The notes under the pieces are model-generated. The model was not told the origin of the DNA. It ran no database searches and worked only from the letters and a program-made list of their open reading frames with translations. Below, one piece after another: positions 7,185 to 17,400 of a DNA stretch of 18,107 nt (the stretch's first letter is position 1; each line of letters opens with the position of its first letter). Both the position numbers and the translations under genes were made by a program. Origin of the DNA: UBA6165 sp044233745 (GTDB taxonomy: Bacteria > Bacteroidota > Bacteroidia > Flavobacteriales_D > Crocinitomicaceae); contig JBIIJN010000056.1 in assembly GCA_044233745.1 (NCBI GenBank), forward strand, positions 1 to 18,107. Direction: 5' to 3'.

Positions 7185-7197
7185 ACTTGTTTCAAGT
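7185..7197. repeat. 13-base inverted repeat between divergent genes
   Basis: ACTTG-TTT-CAAGT is a perfect 5-base inverted repeat with a 3-base spacer, sitting between the divergent DUF6702 (start 7139) and type IX protein (start 7294) genes. It could be an operator for a dimeric regulator, but such short palindromes also occur by chance. Confidence 0.25.
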
Positions 7198-7293
7198 GGG
7201 ATACTAAAACTATTAAGATTGCGTTATTGCTTTTTAACAATTTTTTACACGCCGTCCTGCTTTCTAGCACGACTTTTGCTCAGTCGTTTTACA

Positions 7294-10167
7294 ATGAAAC
7301 AAATATACACAGCACTGGTTTTTATGTTCGCTTTTTCCTTTGGGTTAATGGCGCAGTTTCCAGGCTGTCCTGATGTTGACGCAGGAAATGATCAGACTAC
7401 ACCTTGTCCAAATACCTGCGTAACACTAAACGCAGCACCGATTTTATCCGGTTTAACAACAAGCTACACCGTTTCTTCTATTCCCCATGAGCCTCCGATT
7501 GCCTATAATGCGCTTGGTGGAACACCTGTTTCTTTGGATATTGATGATGTTTGGAGCAATTTGGTTCAATTGCCTTTCCCGTTTTGTTATTATGGGCAAA
7601 CCTACACCAATTGCCGCGTTGGTTCCAATGGTGCCATCCGTTTGGGTACAATGGGTACAAATGGTGGCGAACATCCTTGGCAATTTAATGCTTCAGTGCC
7701 TAGTCCAAATTTGGTGGATGCAGGTAACATCTATGGTATTTATCATGACATCGACCCAAGTGTCCCTGTGCCTGGTGGCGGCTACGTGCGATGGCATTTG
7801 TTAGGTTCTGCTCCTTGTCGCATTTTCGTAGTAACTTTTTATGAGTTGGCACATTTTAGTTGCAACAATTTGCGCAGCACACACATGATGGTTTTGTATG
7901 AAACTACCAACGTGATTGATGTGTATGTTCAGAGAAAGCAAACTTGTTCGAGTTGGAATAGTGGAAATGCAGTTATTGGCATCCAAAACCAGAATGGTAC
8001 TCAGGGCATCGCCGCGCCAGGTAGGAATACGGGTAATTGGACCATCAATACACCAGAGGCTTGGCGATTTACTCCAGCTGGTGCGCCAACATATCAAGTA
8101 GTTTGGTCGGCCAACGGTCAAAATGTTGGAAATGGATTGAATATTCAAGTTTGTCCAACACAAACCACAACCTACACGGCTACTGTGACTTATTCTCCAT
8201 GTGCTGGTGGCGCTCCAGTGGTCGTTACTGACGACGTTACAGTTAACGTAAATCAAGGGGTGATGCCTAATTTTCAAGCGCCTCAATCGTATTGTCAAGG
8301 AGCACAAATTCCGGCCTTACCTGGCACTTCTCAAAATGGAATTACTGGCGTTTGGTCGCCCGCCATCAACAATCAGCAAACAACGAGTTATACGTTTACA
8401 CCCAACCCCAATCAATGTGCTTCGCCCGTGCAAGTCACGATTCCCATAACGCCTTCTGTAATTCCAAGTTTTAATTTTCCGCTTACACAATGCCAAGGTG
8501 CACAAATTCCAGCACTTCCAATCACATCTTCAAACGGAATCACGGGTACTTGGTCGCCTGCGATTAACAATCAGCAAACCACGACTTACACGTTTACACC
8601 GAATGCCTCTGGTGTGGCTCAATGTGCCTTACCCGTTCAACAAACCATCCAAGTTGTAACGATTCAAACACCTAGTTTTGCCCAACAAGGTCCATTTTGT
8701 CAAGGAACAGCGATTCCAGCTTTACCATCGACATCTCAGAATGGAATCTCGGGAACTTGGTCGCCAGCCATCAACAACCAGCAAACAACCACATACACTT
8801 TTACACCTGCTGTTGGCGAATGCGCTACTGGACCGGTGAGTATGACGATTGTTATCAATCCGAACATCACGCCGACTTTTGCGAATATGGCTCCTGTTTG
8901 CGCTGGGACTCCAATTCCTGCTCTACCAACGACTTCGCAAAATGGAATTACAGGCATTTGGTTGCCAGCCATCAACAACCAGCAAACAACGACATATACA
9001 TTTACAGCGACGTCACCGGGCTGTTTCAATACCAATTCGTTGACCATTCAGATTTTACCTTTGGGCATTTCCAACAACACGGCTTCGGCTTGTGCCAATC
9101 AGTTGCCTTATGTTTGGAATGGACAAAATCTAACCCAAACAGGTAATTATTCTGCGCTATTTACAGCTGCAAATGGTTGTGATTCAATAGCAAACCTGAG
9201 TTTTACTGTGTTGCCTATTTTGGAAAGCACTACAGTCGCCAATATTTGCGAAGACCAGATTCCCTATGCTTGGAATGGCTTGCAAATCAACCAAACGGGT
9301 TTATATACGGTCACTTTAAGTTCTTCGTTCGGCTGCGATTCCATTGCCAATTTGGATGCCACCATTCGACCGCTGCCGGTGGTTTCTTTTGATGCAGATT
9401 TGCTTTCGGCTTGTGGGCGTGTTTCAACCAATTTTACCAACACCAGTCCTGAAGGGAGTTATGTTTCAGCCGTTTGGGACTTTGGTGATGGCACTTCTTC
9501 TAATGCGCTTCATGGCGTTAATAAAGTGTATGACACCCCTAGCTGTTACGATGTTACTTTAACGCTCACAACATCTTTTGGCTGTTCAGATGCCAATACA
9601 AAATTCCAGTTTATCTGCGTTTTTCCCAATCCTGTCGCCGCCTTTGTAGTGAATCCGAATCCATTGACAGAATTTGAGAATACCGCCAATTTCGTGAATT
9701 TATCTACCAATACAAACGATCAGTTTTGGGATTTTGGTCACAACGGCGCAACGAGTACTGTTTTCTCACCAAGCTATACTTATCCCGTGGATAAACCTGA
9801 TTTTTTTAATGTTTGGCTCTATGTGAGCAACGAATTTGGCTGCGTCGATTCTACTACCCAACAGGTACAAGTGATTTTGGAGCCCACCTATTATGTGCCC
9901 AATACCTTTACCCCCGATGGCGACAAGTTCAACAACACGTTTTTACCGGTTTTCACTTCAGGCTTCGATCCTTACGATTACAAACTCCTAATTTTCAACC
10001 GTTGGGGTGAAGTTTTGTTCGAATCCAACAACGCAGCTGTGGGCTGGGATGGCACTTACGGTGGACAAATGATGCAAGATGGCGTTTATATTTATCAAAT
10101 CGAGTTCAAAGAAGAATTCACCGATTATCGACATGTGTTGAGAGGTCATGTGAATTTGTTGAGGTGA
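7294..10167 (+). CDS. Secreted repeat protein with type B (gliding-associated) T9SS C-terminal domain
   Basis: With the ATG at 7294 the protein has 957 residues; an in-frame ATG at 7219 is rejected because MKQIYTALVF to LMAQ is a clean signal peptide (about 1-20). After it come a Cys-containing segment and a large beta domain (about 50-260) that resembles the nidogen-like domain of other Bacteroidota surface proteins. Then come four copies of a 66-69 residue repeat (325-589), two copies of a CDSIANL-ending repeat (590-695), and two PKD-type domains with WDFGDGT at W728 and WDFGH at W812. The end is a type B sorting domain: YYVPNTFTPDGD from 866, IFNRWGEVLF from 900, GWDGTYGG at 917-924 and a final HVNLLR. 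It is therefore exported by the type IX system and probably attached to or released from the cell surface; adhesion or matrix building is likely but not shown. It may not be linked to its neighbours. A GACTTTTG at 7271-7278 is a possible imperfect -7 box. Confidence 0.92.
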   Translation: MKQIYTALVFMFAFSFGLMAQFPGCPDVDAGNDQTTPCPNTCVTLNAAPILSGLTTSYTVSSIPHEPPIAYNALGGTPVSLDIDDVWSNLVQLPFPFCYYGQTYTNCRVGSNGAIRLGTMGTNGGEHPWQFNASVPSPNLVDAGNIYGIYHDIDPSVPVPGGGYVRWHLLGSAPCRIFVVTFYELAHFSCNNLRSTHMMVLYETTNVIDVYVQRKQTCSSWNSGNAVIGIQNQNGTQGIAAPGRNTGNWTINTPEAWRFTPAGAPTYQVVWSANGQNVGNGLNIQVCPTQTTTYTATVTYSPCAGGAPVVVTDDVTVNVNQGVMPNFQAPQSYCQGAQIPALPGTSQNGITGVWSPAINNQQTTSYTFTPNPNQCASPVQVTIPITPSVIPSFNFPLTQCQGAQIPALPITSSNGITGTWSPAINNQQTTTYTFTPNASGVAQCALPVQQTIQVVTIQTPSFAQQGPFCQGTAIPALPSTSQNGISGTWSPAINNQQTTTYTFTPAVGECATGPVSMTIVINPNITPTFANMAPVCAGTPIPALPTTSQNGITGIWLPAINNQQTTTYTFTATSPGCFNTNSLTIQILPLGISNNTASACANQLPYVWNGQNLTQTGNYSALFTAANGCDSIANLSFTVLPILESTTVANICEDQIPYAWNGLQINQTGLYTVTLSSSFGCDSIANLDATIRPLPVVSFDADLLSACGRVSTNFTNTSPEGSYVSAVWDFGDGTSSNALHGVNKVYDTPSCYDVTLTLTTSFGCSDANTKFQFICVFPNPVAAFVVNPNPLTEFENTANFVNLSTNTNDQFWDFGHNGATSTVFSPSYTYPVDKPDFFNVWLYVSNEFGCVDSTTQQVQVILEPTYYVPNTFTPDGDKFNNTFLPVFTSGFDPYDYKLLIFNRWGEVLFESNNAAVGWDGTYGGQMMQDGVYIYQIEFKEEFTDYRHVLRGHVNLLR
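8266..9060 (+). repeat. Four tandem protein repeats of 66-69 residues (PALP...GITGxWSPAINNQQTT type)
   Basis: The repeats run within the type B secreted protein. Each has C(Q/A)G-x-x-IPALP, then (T/S)S-x-NGI(T/S)G-x-W, (S/L)PAINNQQTT and YTFT. The repeat cores begin with the Cys codon at 8293, 8491, 8698 and 8899, so the periods are 198, 207 and 201 bases, all whole codons. Repeat 4 has WLPAINN where the others have WSPAINN. The same protein positions use different synonymous codons in different copies (for example ATTCCGGCC, ATTCCAGCA, ATTCCAGCT, ATTCCTGCT), so they are not recent DNA duplications. Confidence 0.93.
9061..9378 (+). repeat. Two tandem protein repeats with Cys...WNG...CDSIANL pattern
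   Basis: Within the same secreted protein (residues 590-695) two copies of about 53 residues share C-x-x-(Q)(L/I)PY-x-WNG, a Q-T-G-x-Y turn, and (N/F)GCDSIANL. This small beta unit occurs in many large Bacteroidota surface proteins. Each copy has two cysteines, so a disulfide per repeat is possible. Confidence 0.85.
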
Positions 10168-10250
10168 TCTTGTTATTCTAAGCATTTGATGATATTTACA
10201 TTTTTTACAAATTCTTGTCTTTATTCAGGTTTAAGAGCCTGATAATTCAC

Positions 10251-10258
10251 TAATTTTG
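10251..10258 (+). promoter_or_regulatory. Bacteroidota -7 promoter box of the sucAB operon
   Basis: TAATTTTG at 10251-10258 matches the TAnnTTTG consensus exactly and lies 22 bases before the sucA ATG. The -33 element is weak: the best candidate is GTTTAAG around 10229-10235, about 18 bases upstream. A short hairpin CAGG...CCTG (10226-10241) precedes it, without a T-run, and is not considered a terminator for the upstream gene. Confidence 0.55.
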
Positions 10259-10280
10259 CCGTTCAATTTCACCAAAACGA

Positions 10281-13007
10281 ATGGATAAATTCACATTTAT
10301 AGGAAATGCAGATGTCAACGCGATTGATCATCTGTACAAGCAATACCGCAGCAACCCAGAAAGTGTTGATGCTGAGTGGTTGAAGTTTTTTGAAGGGATT
10401 GATTTTGCTTCAACAAATTTCGAAAGCAATGGAGAAATTCCTGAAAATTTCCAAAAAGAGTTTAAAGTCATCAACTTAATCAATGGCTACCGAAGTCGCG
10501 GGCACTTGTTTACCAAAACAAACCCGGTGCGCGATAGAAGAACTTACACGCCGACTTTGGATATCGAAAATTTTGGTCTCGCCGAATCTGATTTGGATGA
10601 GGTTTTCCAAGCGGGCAACGAGATTGGTGTTGGTGCGGCTACTTTGCGCACAATCATCGGTCATATGGAGGCGGTGTATTGCCAATCTATTGGTATAGAG
10701 TTCAATTATATCCGCGAACCTGAGCGTTGGTCGTGGTTGAAGCATAATATTGAAATAGAAAATCGTCCAAAATTTGACCAAGAGCGCAAGCACAGAATTT
10801 TACAGAAATTGACCGAAGCATCGAACTTTGAGTCGTTTTTACAGAAAAAATATGTGGGTCAAAAGCGTTTTTCTGTTGAGGGCGGCGAGGCTTTGATTCC
10901 TGGATTGGATGCCTTGATGCGCAAAGGTGCATCTTTGGGTGTTGAGGAATTTGTGGTTGGCATGGCGCACAGAGGTCGTTTGAATACCTTGGCGAATATT
11001 TTCAACAAGCAACCGCGCGATATTTTCTCTGAATTCGATGGCAAGCAGTTCGACATGGACGATTCTTTCGATGGCGATGTGAAATACCACCAGGGTTATT
11101 CGGCTTCCACGGTTGATAAAGCTGGAAATACATTCCACTTGACATTGGCGCCAAATCCATCTCATTTGGAAGCGGTTGACCCTGTTGTTCAAGGGATTGC
11201 ACGCGCAAAAATTGACAATTATCTAAAAGACGAAAATAAAATTTGCCCCATCATGATTCATGGAGACGCTGCCGTTGCTGGTCAGGGTGTTGTTTATGAA
11301 GTGATTCAAATGGCGGGTCTGAAAGGCTATCGTGCTGGTGGAACAATCCACGTGGTGGTGAATAATCAAGTTGGATTTACAACGAACTATTTGGATGCAC
11401 GCACATCGACTTATTGTACGGATGTCGCGAAAACAACGCTTTGTCCGGTTTTCCATGTGAATGGCGATGATGTTGAAGCTGTTGTGCAAACCATGGAAAT
11501 TGCCATGTTGTATCGCCAGACATTCAACCGCGATGTATTTGTGGATTTGTTGTGCTACAGAAAATATGGTCACAACGAGGGTGATGAGCCTAAATTCACC
11601 CAGCCACATTTGTATAAGTTGATTGCCAAGCATCCGAATCCGAAAGACATTTATTTGAAACAACTTTTGGCGCAAGGTGATATTACAGCCGACGAAGCCA
11701 AAGCCATGGAAGACCGTTATTTGACTTTCTTGGAAAAGGAGTATGATGCTGCGCAGCAGAATGATCGCGCGGTTACTTGGAATTTCTTATCCAAAACATG
11801 GGAAGGTTATCGCCATGGTCGCGTTGAAGATTTTGTTTATTCCCCCGAAACAGGCATGGACAAAGCGCAGTTGTTGGAATTGGGCAAAAAACTCGCAACG
11901 CTGCCAGAAGGCAATAATTATTTCAGAAAGATTCAGAAAATCTTCGACGACCGCTTAAATGCAGTGTTGGAAAATAAATTGGACTGGGGCACCGCAGAGA
12001 TGTTGGCTTATGCTTCATTGTTGATTGAAAATCATCCGGTTAGAATTTCTGGTCAAGATGTGGAACGGGGTACTTTCTCGCACCGACATGGTGTTGTGAA
12101 AACCGAAGACAACGAAACCGAGGTGATTACTTTAAACGAGCTTTCAGACAAGCAAGCGAAGTTTTCAATTTACAATTCTTTGCTTTCTGAATACGCCGTT
12201 CTTGGATTTGATTATGGTTATTCACTTGCATCGCCAAATTCCCTTACCATTTGGGAAGCGCAATTTGGTGATTTCTTCAATGGCGCACAAATTATGGTCG
12301 ACCAATTCATCACTTCTGGTGAAGACAAATGGTCGGTACAAAGTGGTTTGACACTTTTGTTGCCGCATGGTTATGAAGGTCAAGGTGCTGAACATTCAAG
12401 TGCGCGTTTAGAACGTTTCTTACAGCAGTGTGCAGATAATAATATTCAGGTTGTAAATACATCAACGCCTGCTAATCATTTCCATTTGTTGCGTCGTCAG
12501 TTGAAGCGTGAATTCAGAAAGCCCTTGGTGGTGTTTTCTCCAAAAATGTTGTTGCGCTACCCAAGTGCAGTTTCAACCATTGAAGAATGCGCAAAGGGTT
12601 CTTTCAAAGAAATTTTAGACGATCCGAATGCGAAAGCAAGTCATGTGGATACCTTGGTGCTTTGTTCAGGGAAATTCTACTATGAATTGAGCGAACATGC
12701 GCAAGAAATTGGAGCCGACAATATGGCTTTTGTGAGAATTGAACAGTTGTATCCTTTCCCAGAATTGCAATTGAATGCCATTTTCGAGAAATATACCGGT
12801 GCAAAAAATATCATTTGGGCACAAGAAGAACCAGAAAACATGGGTGCTTGGCGCTACATGGCGATGCGTTTGCGCAAGTTGGATTTGATTGGAATTTGTC
12901 GTCCGGCAAGTGCTGCTACGGCTGAAGGTTCGAAAGAGTTGCACGTGAAGCGTTTGACCAGATTGATGCAAGAAATTTTCCAGTATGCTAAAGTAGCAGC
13001 AAAGTAA
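10281..13007 (+). CDS. sucA: 2-oxoglutarate dehydrogenase E1 component
   Basis: A full-length E1 of 908 residues, close to the usual length of about 930. It decarboxylates 2-oxoglutarate with thiamine diphosphate and passes the succinyl group to the E2 lipoyl domain in the TCA cycle. The N-terminal E2-binding segment is present at 3-40 (FIGNADVNAI, then LYKQYRSNPESVDAEWLKFF). Active-site and cofactor motifs are HRGRLN from H230, HGDAAVAGQG from H327, NNQVGFTT from N361 and RKYGHNEGDEP with H431. The C-terminal transketolase-like half has HGYEGQGAEHSSAR, LRRQLKREFRKPLVVFSPK and WAQEEPENMGAW. It is followed 22 bases later by sucB, with no terminator between, so the two are one operon. A -7 promoter box lies 22 bases upstream. 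The shared E3 (lipoamide dehydrogenase) is not in the window. No unusual residue was noted. Confidence 0.98.
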   Translation: MDKFTFIGNADVNAIDHLYKQYRSNPESVDAEWLKFFEGIDFASTNFESNGEIPENFQKEFKVINLINGYRSRGHLFTKTNPVRDRRTYTPTLDIENFGLAESDLDEVFQAGNEIGVGAATLRTIIGHMEAVYCQSIGIEFNYIREPERWSWLKHNIEIENRPKFDQERKHRILQKLTEASNFESFLQKKYVGQKRFSVEGGEALIPGLDALMRKGASLGVEEFVVGMAHRGRLNTLANIFNKQPRDIFSEFDGKQFDMDDSFDGDVKYHQGYSASTVDKAGNTFHLTLAPNPSHLEAVDPVVQGIARAKIDNYLKDENKICPIMIHGDAAVAGQGVVYEVIQMAGLKGYRAGGTIHVVVNNQVGFTTNYLDARTSTYCTDVAKTTLCPVFHVNGDDVEAVVQTMEIAMLYRQTFNRDVFVDLLCYRKYGHNEGDEPKFTQPHLYKLIAKHPNPKDIYLKQLLAQGDITADEAKAMEDRYLTFLEKEYDAAQQNDRAVTWNFLSKTWEGYRHGRVEDFVYSPETGMDKAQLLELGKKLATLPEGNNYFRKIQKIFDDRLNAVLENKLDWGTAEMLAYASLLIENHPVRISGQDVERGTFSHRHGVVKTEDNETEVITLNELSDKQAKFSIYNSLLSEYAVLGFDYGYSLASPNSLTIWEAQFGDFFNGAQIMVDQFITSGEDKWSVQSGLTLLLPHGYEGQGAEHSSARLERFLQQCADNNIQVVNTSTPANHFHLLRRQLKREFRKPLVVFSPKMLLRYPSAVSTIEECAKGSFKEILDDPNAKASHVDTLVLCSGKFYYELSEHAQEIGADNMAFVRIEQLYPFPELQLNAIFEKYTGAKNIIWAQEEPENMGAWRYMAMRLRKLDLIGICRPASAATAEGSKELHVKRLTRLMQEIFQYAKVAAK

Positions 13008-13029
13008 AACGAAATAATACAATCGAGAT

Positions 13030-14298
13030 ATGTCAGTATTAGAAATGAAAGTGCCCAGCCCGGGCGAATCGATATCAGAAGTAGAAATTGCCACTTGGTT
13101 GGTTGCTGATGGTGATTATGTAGAAAAAGACCAAGCTATTGCGGAAGTTGATTCCGATAAAGCGACTTTGGAATTGCCTGCCGAACAAGCGGGAATTATC
13201 ACATTGAAAGCGGAAGAAGGCGAAACGGTGAAAGTGGGTCAAGTGGTGTGCTTGATTGACACATCAGCTGCTCGACCAGAAGGTGCAGCACCGGTTGTTG
13301 CAAAGGCAGAAGCCCCAAAAGCTGAAACATCAAAACCTGCTGAAACAAAAGAAGCTGTGGCTCCAAATCCTATGCCTGTTGCCGAGTCGAAAGATTCTTA
13401 TGCCAAAGGAACGCCGTCGCCAGCTGCTGCAAAAATGATTAGTGAAAACGGTGTTGATGCCAAGCGCATTGCGGGTTCAGGAAAAGACGGACGCATTACC
13501 AAAGGTGATGTACTTGCCGCTATGGCTGCTGGTTTTGATGCTTCTGCTGCGCAAGGTTGGGGTGGTACGCGCGAAACGCATTCAGAAAAAATGTCGATGT
13601 TGCGCCGTAAAATTGCGGAACGTTTGGTTGCTGTGAAAAACGAAACAGCCATGCTCACCACTTTCAATGAGGTGGACATGAAACCGATCATGGATTTGCG
13701 CGAGAAATACAAAAAACAATTTGCTGAGCACCATGAGGTGAATTTGGGCTTCATGTCTTTCTTCACGAAAGCGGTAACTGAAGCTTTGAATTTGTTCCCA
13801 GCGGTGAATGCACAAATCAGCGATAAGGAAGTCATTTTCCATGATTATGCAGATATCGGAATTGCCGTGAGTTCTCCAAAAGGTTTAATGGTACCTATCG
13901 TGCGCAATGCTGAGCAAATGACCTTGGCTGAAATTGAGCGCGAAATCAAACGCTTGGCCATCAAAGCCCGTGATGGAAAAATCACACCAGACGAAATGAC
14001 AGGAGGCACATTCACCATCACCAATGGAGGTGTCTTTGGCTCCATGCTTTCCACACCTATAATCAATCCACCGCAATCTGCCATTTTGGGTATGCACAAC
14101 ATCGTTGAGCGACCAGTAGCCATCAACGGGAAAGTGGAAATTCGCCCGATTATGTATGTGGCGCTTTCATACGATCACCGCATCATCGACGGAAAAGAGT
14201 CTGTTTCTTTCTTGGTAAAAGTAAAAGAAATGCTAGAAAATCCGGAACGAATGATCTTTGGTTCGAAAGACCCAATTGAGGTTTTATTAGGGCTGTAA
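13030..14298 (+). CDS. sucB: 2-oxoglutarate dehydrogenase E2 component (dihydrolipoyllysine succinyltransferase)
   Basis: A 422-residue E2 subunit that moves the succinyl group from E1 to CoA and forms the core of the complex. One N-terminal lipoyl domain (1-76) carries the lipoylated lysine K44 in DSDKATLE. An Ala/Pro/Glu/Lys-rich flexible linker at about 85-127 is followed by the peripheral subunit-binding domain at 128-165 (TPSPAAAKMI to GDVLAAM), which holds E3 and E1. The catalytic domain at about 190-422 includes TFNEVDM, the region GIAVSSPKGLMVPIVR and the active site DHRIIDG at 382-388 with H383 and D387. It is shorter in the linker than some family members but has all parts. It is co-transcribed with sucA (22-base gap) and ends 20 bases before a strong terminator. 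No Shine-Dalgarno sequence is seen, as usual in this phylum. Confidence 0.98.
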   Translation: MSVLEMKVPSPGESISEVEIATWLVADGDYVEKDQAIAEVDSDKATLELPAEQAGIITLKAEEGETVKVGQVVCLIDTSAARPEGAAPVVAKAEAPKAETSKPAETKEAVAPNPMPVAESKDSYAKGTPSPAAAKMISENGVDAKRIAGSGKDGRITKGDVLAAMAAGFDASAAQGWGGTRETHSEKMSMLRRKIAERLVAVKNETAMLTTFNEVDMKPIMDLREKYKKQFAEHHEVNLGFMSFFTKAVTEALNLFPAVNAQISDKEVIFHDYADIGIAVSSPKGLMVPIVRNAEQMTLAEIEREIKRLAIKARDGKITPDEMTGGTFTITNGGVFGSMLSTPIINPPQSAILGMHNIVERPVAINGKVEIRPIMYVALSYDHRIIDGKESVSFLVKVKEMLENPERMIFGSKDPIEVLLGL

Positions 14299-14318
14299 AG
14301 AGTTCATAATAAATAAAT

Positions 14319-14352
14319 TGGCTGTTTCTTTTGAGGCAGCCATTTTTTTTTT
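14319..14352 (+). terminator. Rho-independent terminator after sucB
   Basis: TGGCTG (14319-14324) pairs with CAGCCA (14337-14342) around a 12-base loop, followed by ten T at 14343-14352. It ends the sucAB operon and isolates it from the giant downstream gene. Confidence 0.85.
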
Positions 14353-14412
14353 GTTCTTATTGAATATTAAACATAGCTTCGCCGAAATAATGTTTCATTA
14401 AAATCTGGGCGT

Positions 14413-17400
14413 ATGTGTAGTTCTATTTTGACTTCCGCAAAAAAAATAAGTGCTTTTTTAGCATTGGGCATTTTAATAGTACTTACTTCGCAGGATGCAC
14501 TTTCACAAGTTTCAGGTGCAGATTCTGTTTGTACCGGAGATGTGGTTGCTTATAGTGTACCTGCAGTAGTTGGTGCAAGCTATTCATGGAATGTAACAGG
14601 TGAGGTGTCGGCCAGTCCAACGACTACACCAAACAGTACTATTGTTTGGGGTCCGGCTGGCGTTGGAACCATTGTAGTGACAGTTAATTTACCTAATGCC
14701 ACACAGGTTTTTCATACGCTCAACGTCAATATTTACCCAAAACCTTTACCTGTAATTACGAGTGCTCCGTATCCAAGTTGTGCAACTTCTTCTGAGCAGG
14801 GAAGTCTTGGAGGTGATGGTGAAAGCAACTGTGAGAAAGTCTGTAAATTTTCGACAATCACCTATTCTACGCCTTTAAATGCAGGCAGCACATATTCTTG
14901 GAGTGTAAATGGCGAAGTTTCTTTTACCGGGCAGTTTACCAATACGGTAACAGTAACCTGGGACGGCACTTTAACTGGTTCTTTAACCGTTTATGAAACC
15001 AACCAATGGGGTTGCGTAGATTCTGCCCAACTTTGTGTTGAAAAGGTAGATTTACCTGTGGCGGCATTCACGCATCAAGCCAATGTTTGTTTGAATTCGC
15101 CTGTGAACTTCCAAAATCTATCAACCGGAGCAACTTCCTACCAATGGTTTTTTGGCGATGGCGGAACATCAACAACATCAGCCCCAACATTTTCCTATAC
15201 CTACACAACAGCAGGGACTTACACGATAACTTTAATAGCCATGAACGATTGCTATTGTACGGATACGATAACCAGTACCATTGTGGTCAGTTCGCTACCT
15301 GGTCCAGATATTTCTTGTCCTTCTACGGTTTGTGCTTTTGATAATGCAACTTATTCCACAAGTGCTTCGGGTTGCATATACAATTGGTTTGTAACAGGAG
15401 GAGCAATCGTTGGTGCTAATAACTTACAAAGTGTAACTGTGGCTTGGGGTCCTGGACAAATGGGAACCATTGGTTTGATTGTTACGGGCTGTGGAGGCCT
15501 GTGTAGCGATACGACTTTGGTATATGTGCCCATTGTGCCAACTACTGCTGTAATCACTGGCCCTGCGAAAGTTTGTCCGGGCAGTTGTGAAAAATATTAT
15601 TTACCCAAATTCAGCGGTGCTTCTTACACTTGGTCATTGAACAATGGAGCTTGTGGCACAATTACGGGAGATACCACATGCTGCGAAGAGATAGAAATCT
15701 GTTGGCCAAACAATCCATTATTGAATTGCAATGATACTTTGACCGTCAATTTTTGGGACGCCTTGTTGGGTTGTGGTGGCAGTGCTCAATTTGTGATTAG
15801 GGCACGTCCTGAACTTAAACTTATTGGGCCAAGTTTGGCTTGTGCCAATGATATCTCCAGTTATTTCGCTATGGGTGGCATTCCTGTGATATGGAGTGTT
15901 TCTCCTGCGGGACCGATTATTAATCCAGGTCCATCACCATCAACAACGGTCGATTGGAATGGAAATACAGGCAATTACATTATTACTGCTGTGCCTTTGA
16001 ATCCCAATTCGGTTTGTAATGATACCGTTTTTCTGAATGTTACCGTCGTAGCTCCTCCTTCGATGCCCGTGATTACAGGCAATGCTACGGTTTGCCCAAA
16101 CAGCACTGAGTCTTATTGCGCTACCGGAGGTGGAACTATACATTGGATAATCACTGGCGGAACACCTACCAACGCCATTGGCAATTGCATAAACGTTACA
16201 TGGGGCTCCACGCCGCCATTTATAGTTAGTGCTTATCAAGAAGCTGCAACTAATCCATTTTGTAAATCAGATACTACAGTTTATAGCATAAATCCCATCC
16301 TTGCACCAGTAATTCCAACTATTCCTCCAGTAGTTGCAGCTTGTGCTAATGGAACTTCGAACGTATTCACCACAACTGTTTATCCTCCCGGAACCAGCTA
16401 TACTTGGAGTTTATTTCCTGCTAATTCTGGCGCTATTTTAAGTGGGCAAGGTTCTCCTTCCATAAACATAGAATGGGGAAATAACGCCCCTCAAAATGTT
16501 ACGGTTACACTTGTTGTAGAAGTCTGCGGACTGTCTGTTCCAGGCTCGGTGGTAGTTTCATTAAACCCAGCCCCTGTTATAAATATTACTCAAATCGGAA
16601 CTTTATGCCCGGGTGGGAGTGTTCAATTGCAAGCTGCCGGTGGTGTGAGCTACGTCTGGGAAAATAGTTCTATACTTAATCCACGGACAGTTACTGCCCC
16701 CGGTTTTTATAACGTAACAGGTACAGATGTCAATGGCTGTACAGCGAATGTTCCTTACCAAGTTCAAATTACTTCTGGACCAGTGGCAAATATCAGCACG
16801 GCCAATCAGACTACATTTTGCTTTGGCTCACCAATTAGCGTAACCATGTGCGCGCTTGGTAATCCGGGCTACACTTATTTATGGAGCAATGGAGCCACTA
16901 CACAATGTATAACGGTGAACACGCCAGGAACGTTTAGCGTAATTGTTTCCGATGCCAATGGTTGTTCATCCAATTCAAATTCTATTACTGTTTCTCAAAT
17001 TGTTTGCAATGGCACTGGTAATCCTTGTAACCCAGATGCAGCATCTTTTGTTGGATTTACGAATTCTCTATGTAACCCAGTTTCATTTAATAATACTTCT
17101 ATCGGAGCAAGTAATTACAATTGGAACTTTGGTGATGGTTCTAGCTCCGGCTTGACCAATCCTACACACACTTATGCCATTGCTGGGTTTTATTTGGTTA
17201 CCCTCACGGCTAACGTGCCAAATACAACTCCACCGCCCCCGTTTTGTAGTGTAACTAGTACAGCTCAAATCGAGGTGCCACTTGCCGCGAATTTCAATTA
17301 TGCTGTGGCGTGCAGATATGACCCTGTTTGTTTCACAGATATCAGCACGTTCACAGCGGGCAACAATATCACTTCTTGGAATTGGAATTTTGGAGATGCC

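Noticed and set aside
7219..7293. Upstream in-frame start of the type B secreted protein at 7219.
   Set aside because: It would place 25 extra residues before a well-formed signal peptide that begins at 7294.
8292..9146. Long open frames in other phases and on the opposite strand across the tandem repeats.
   Set aside because: They are caused by the repetitive, codon-biased sequence of the real gene; their products have no recognisable domains.
10226..10241. Hairpin CAGG...CCTG as a terminator for the upstream secreted-protein gene.
   Set aside because: Only four base pairs and no T-run follow; it also overlaps the region expected for the sucA -33 element.
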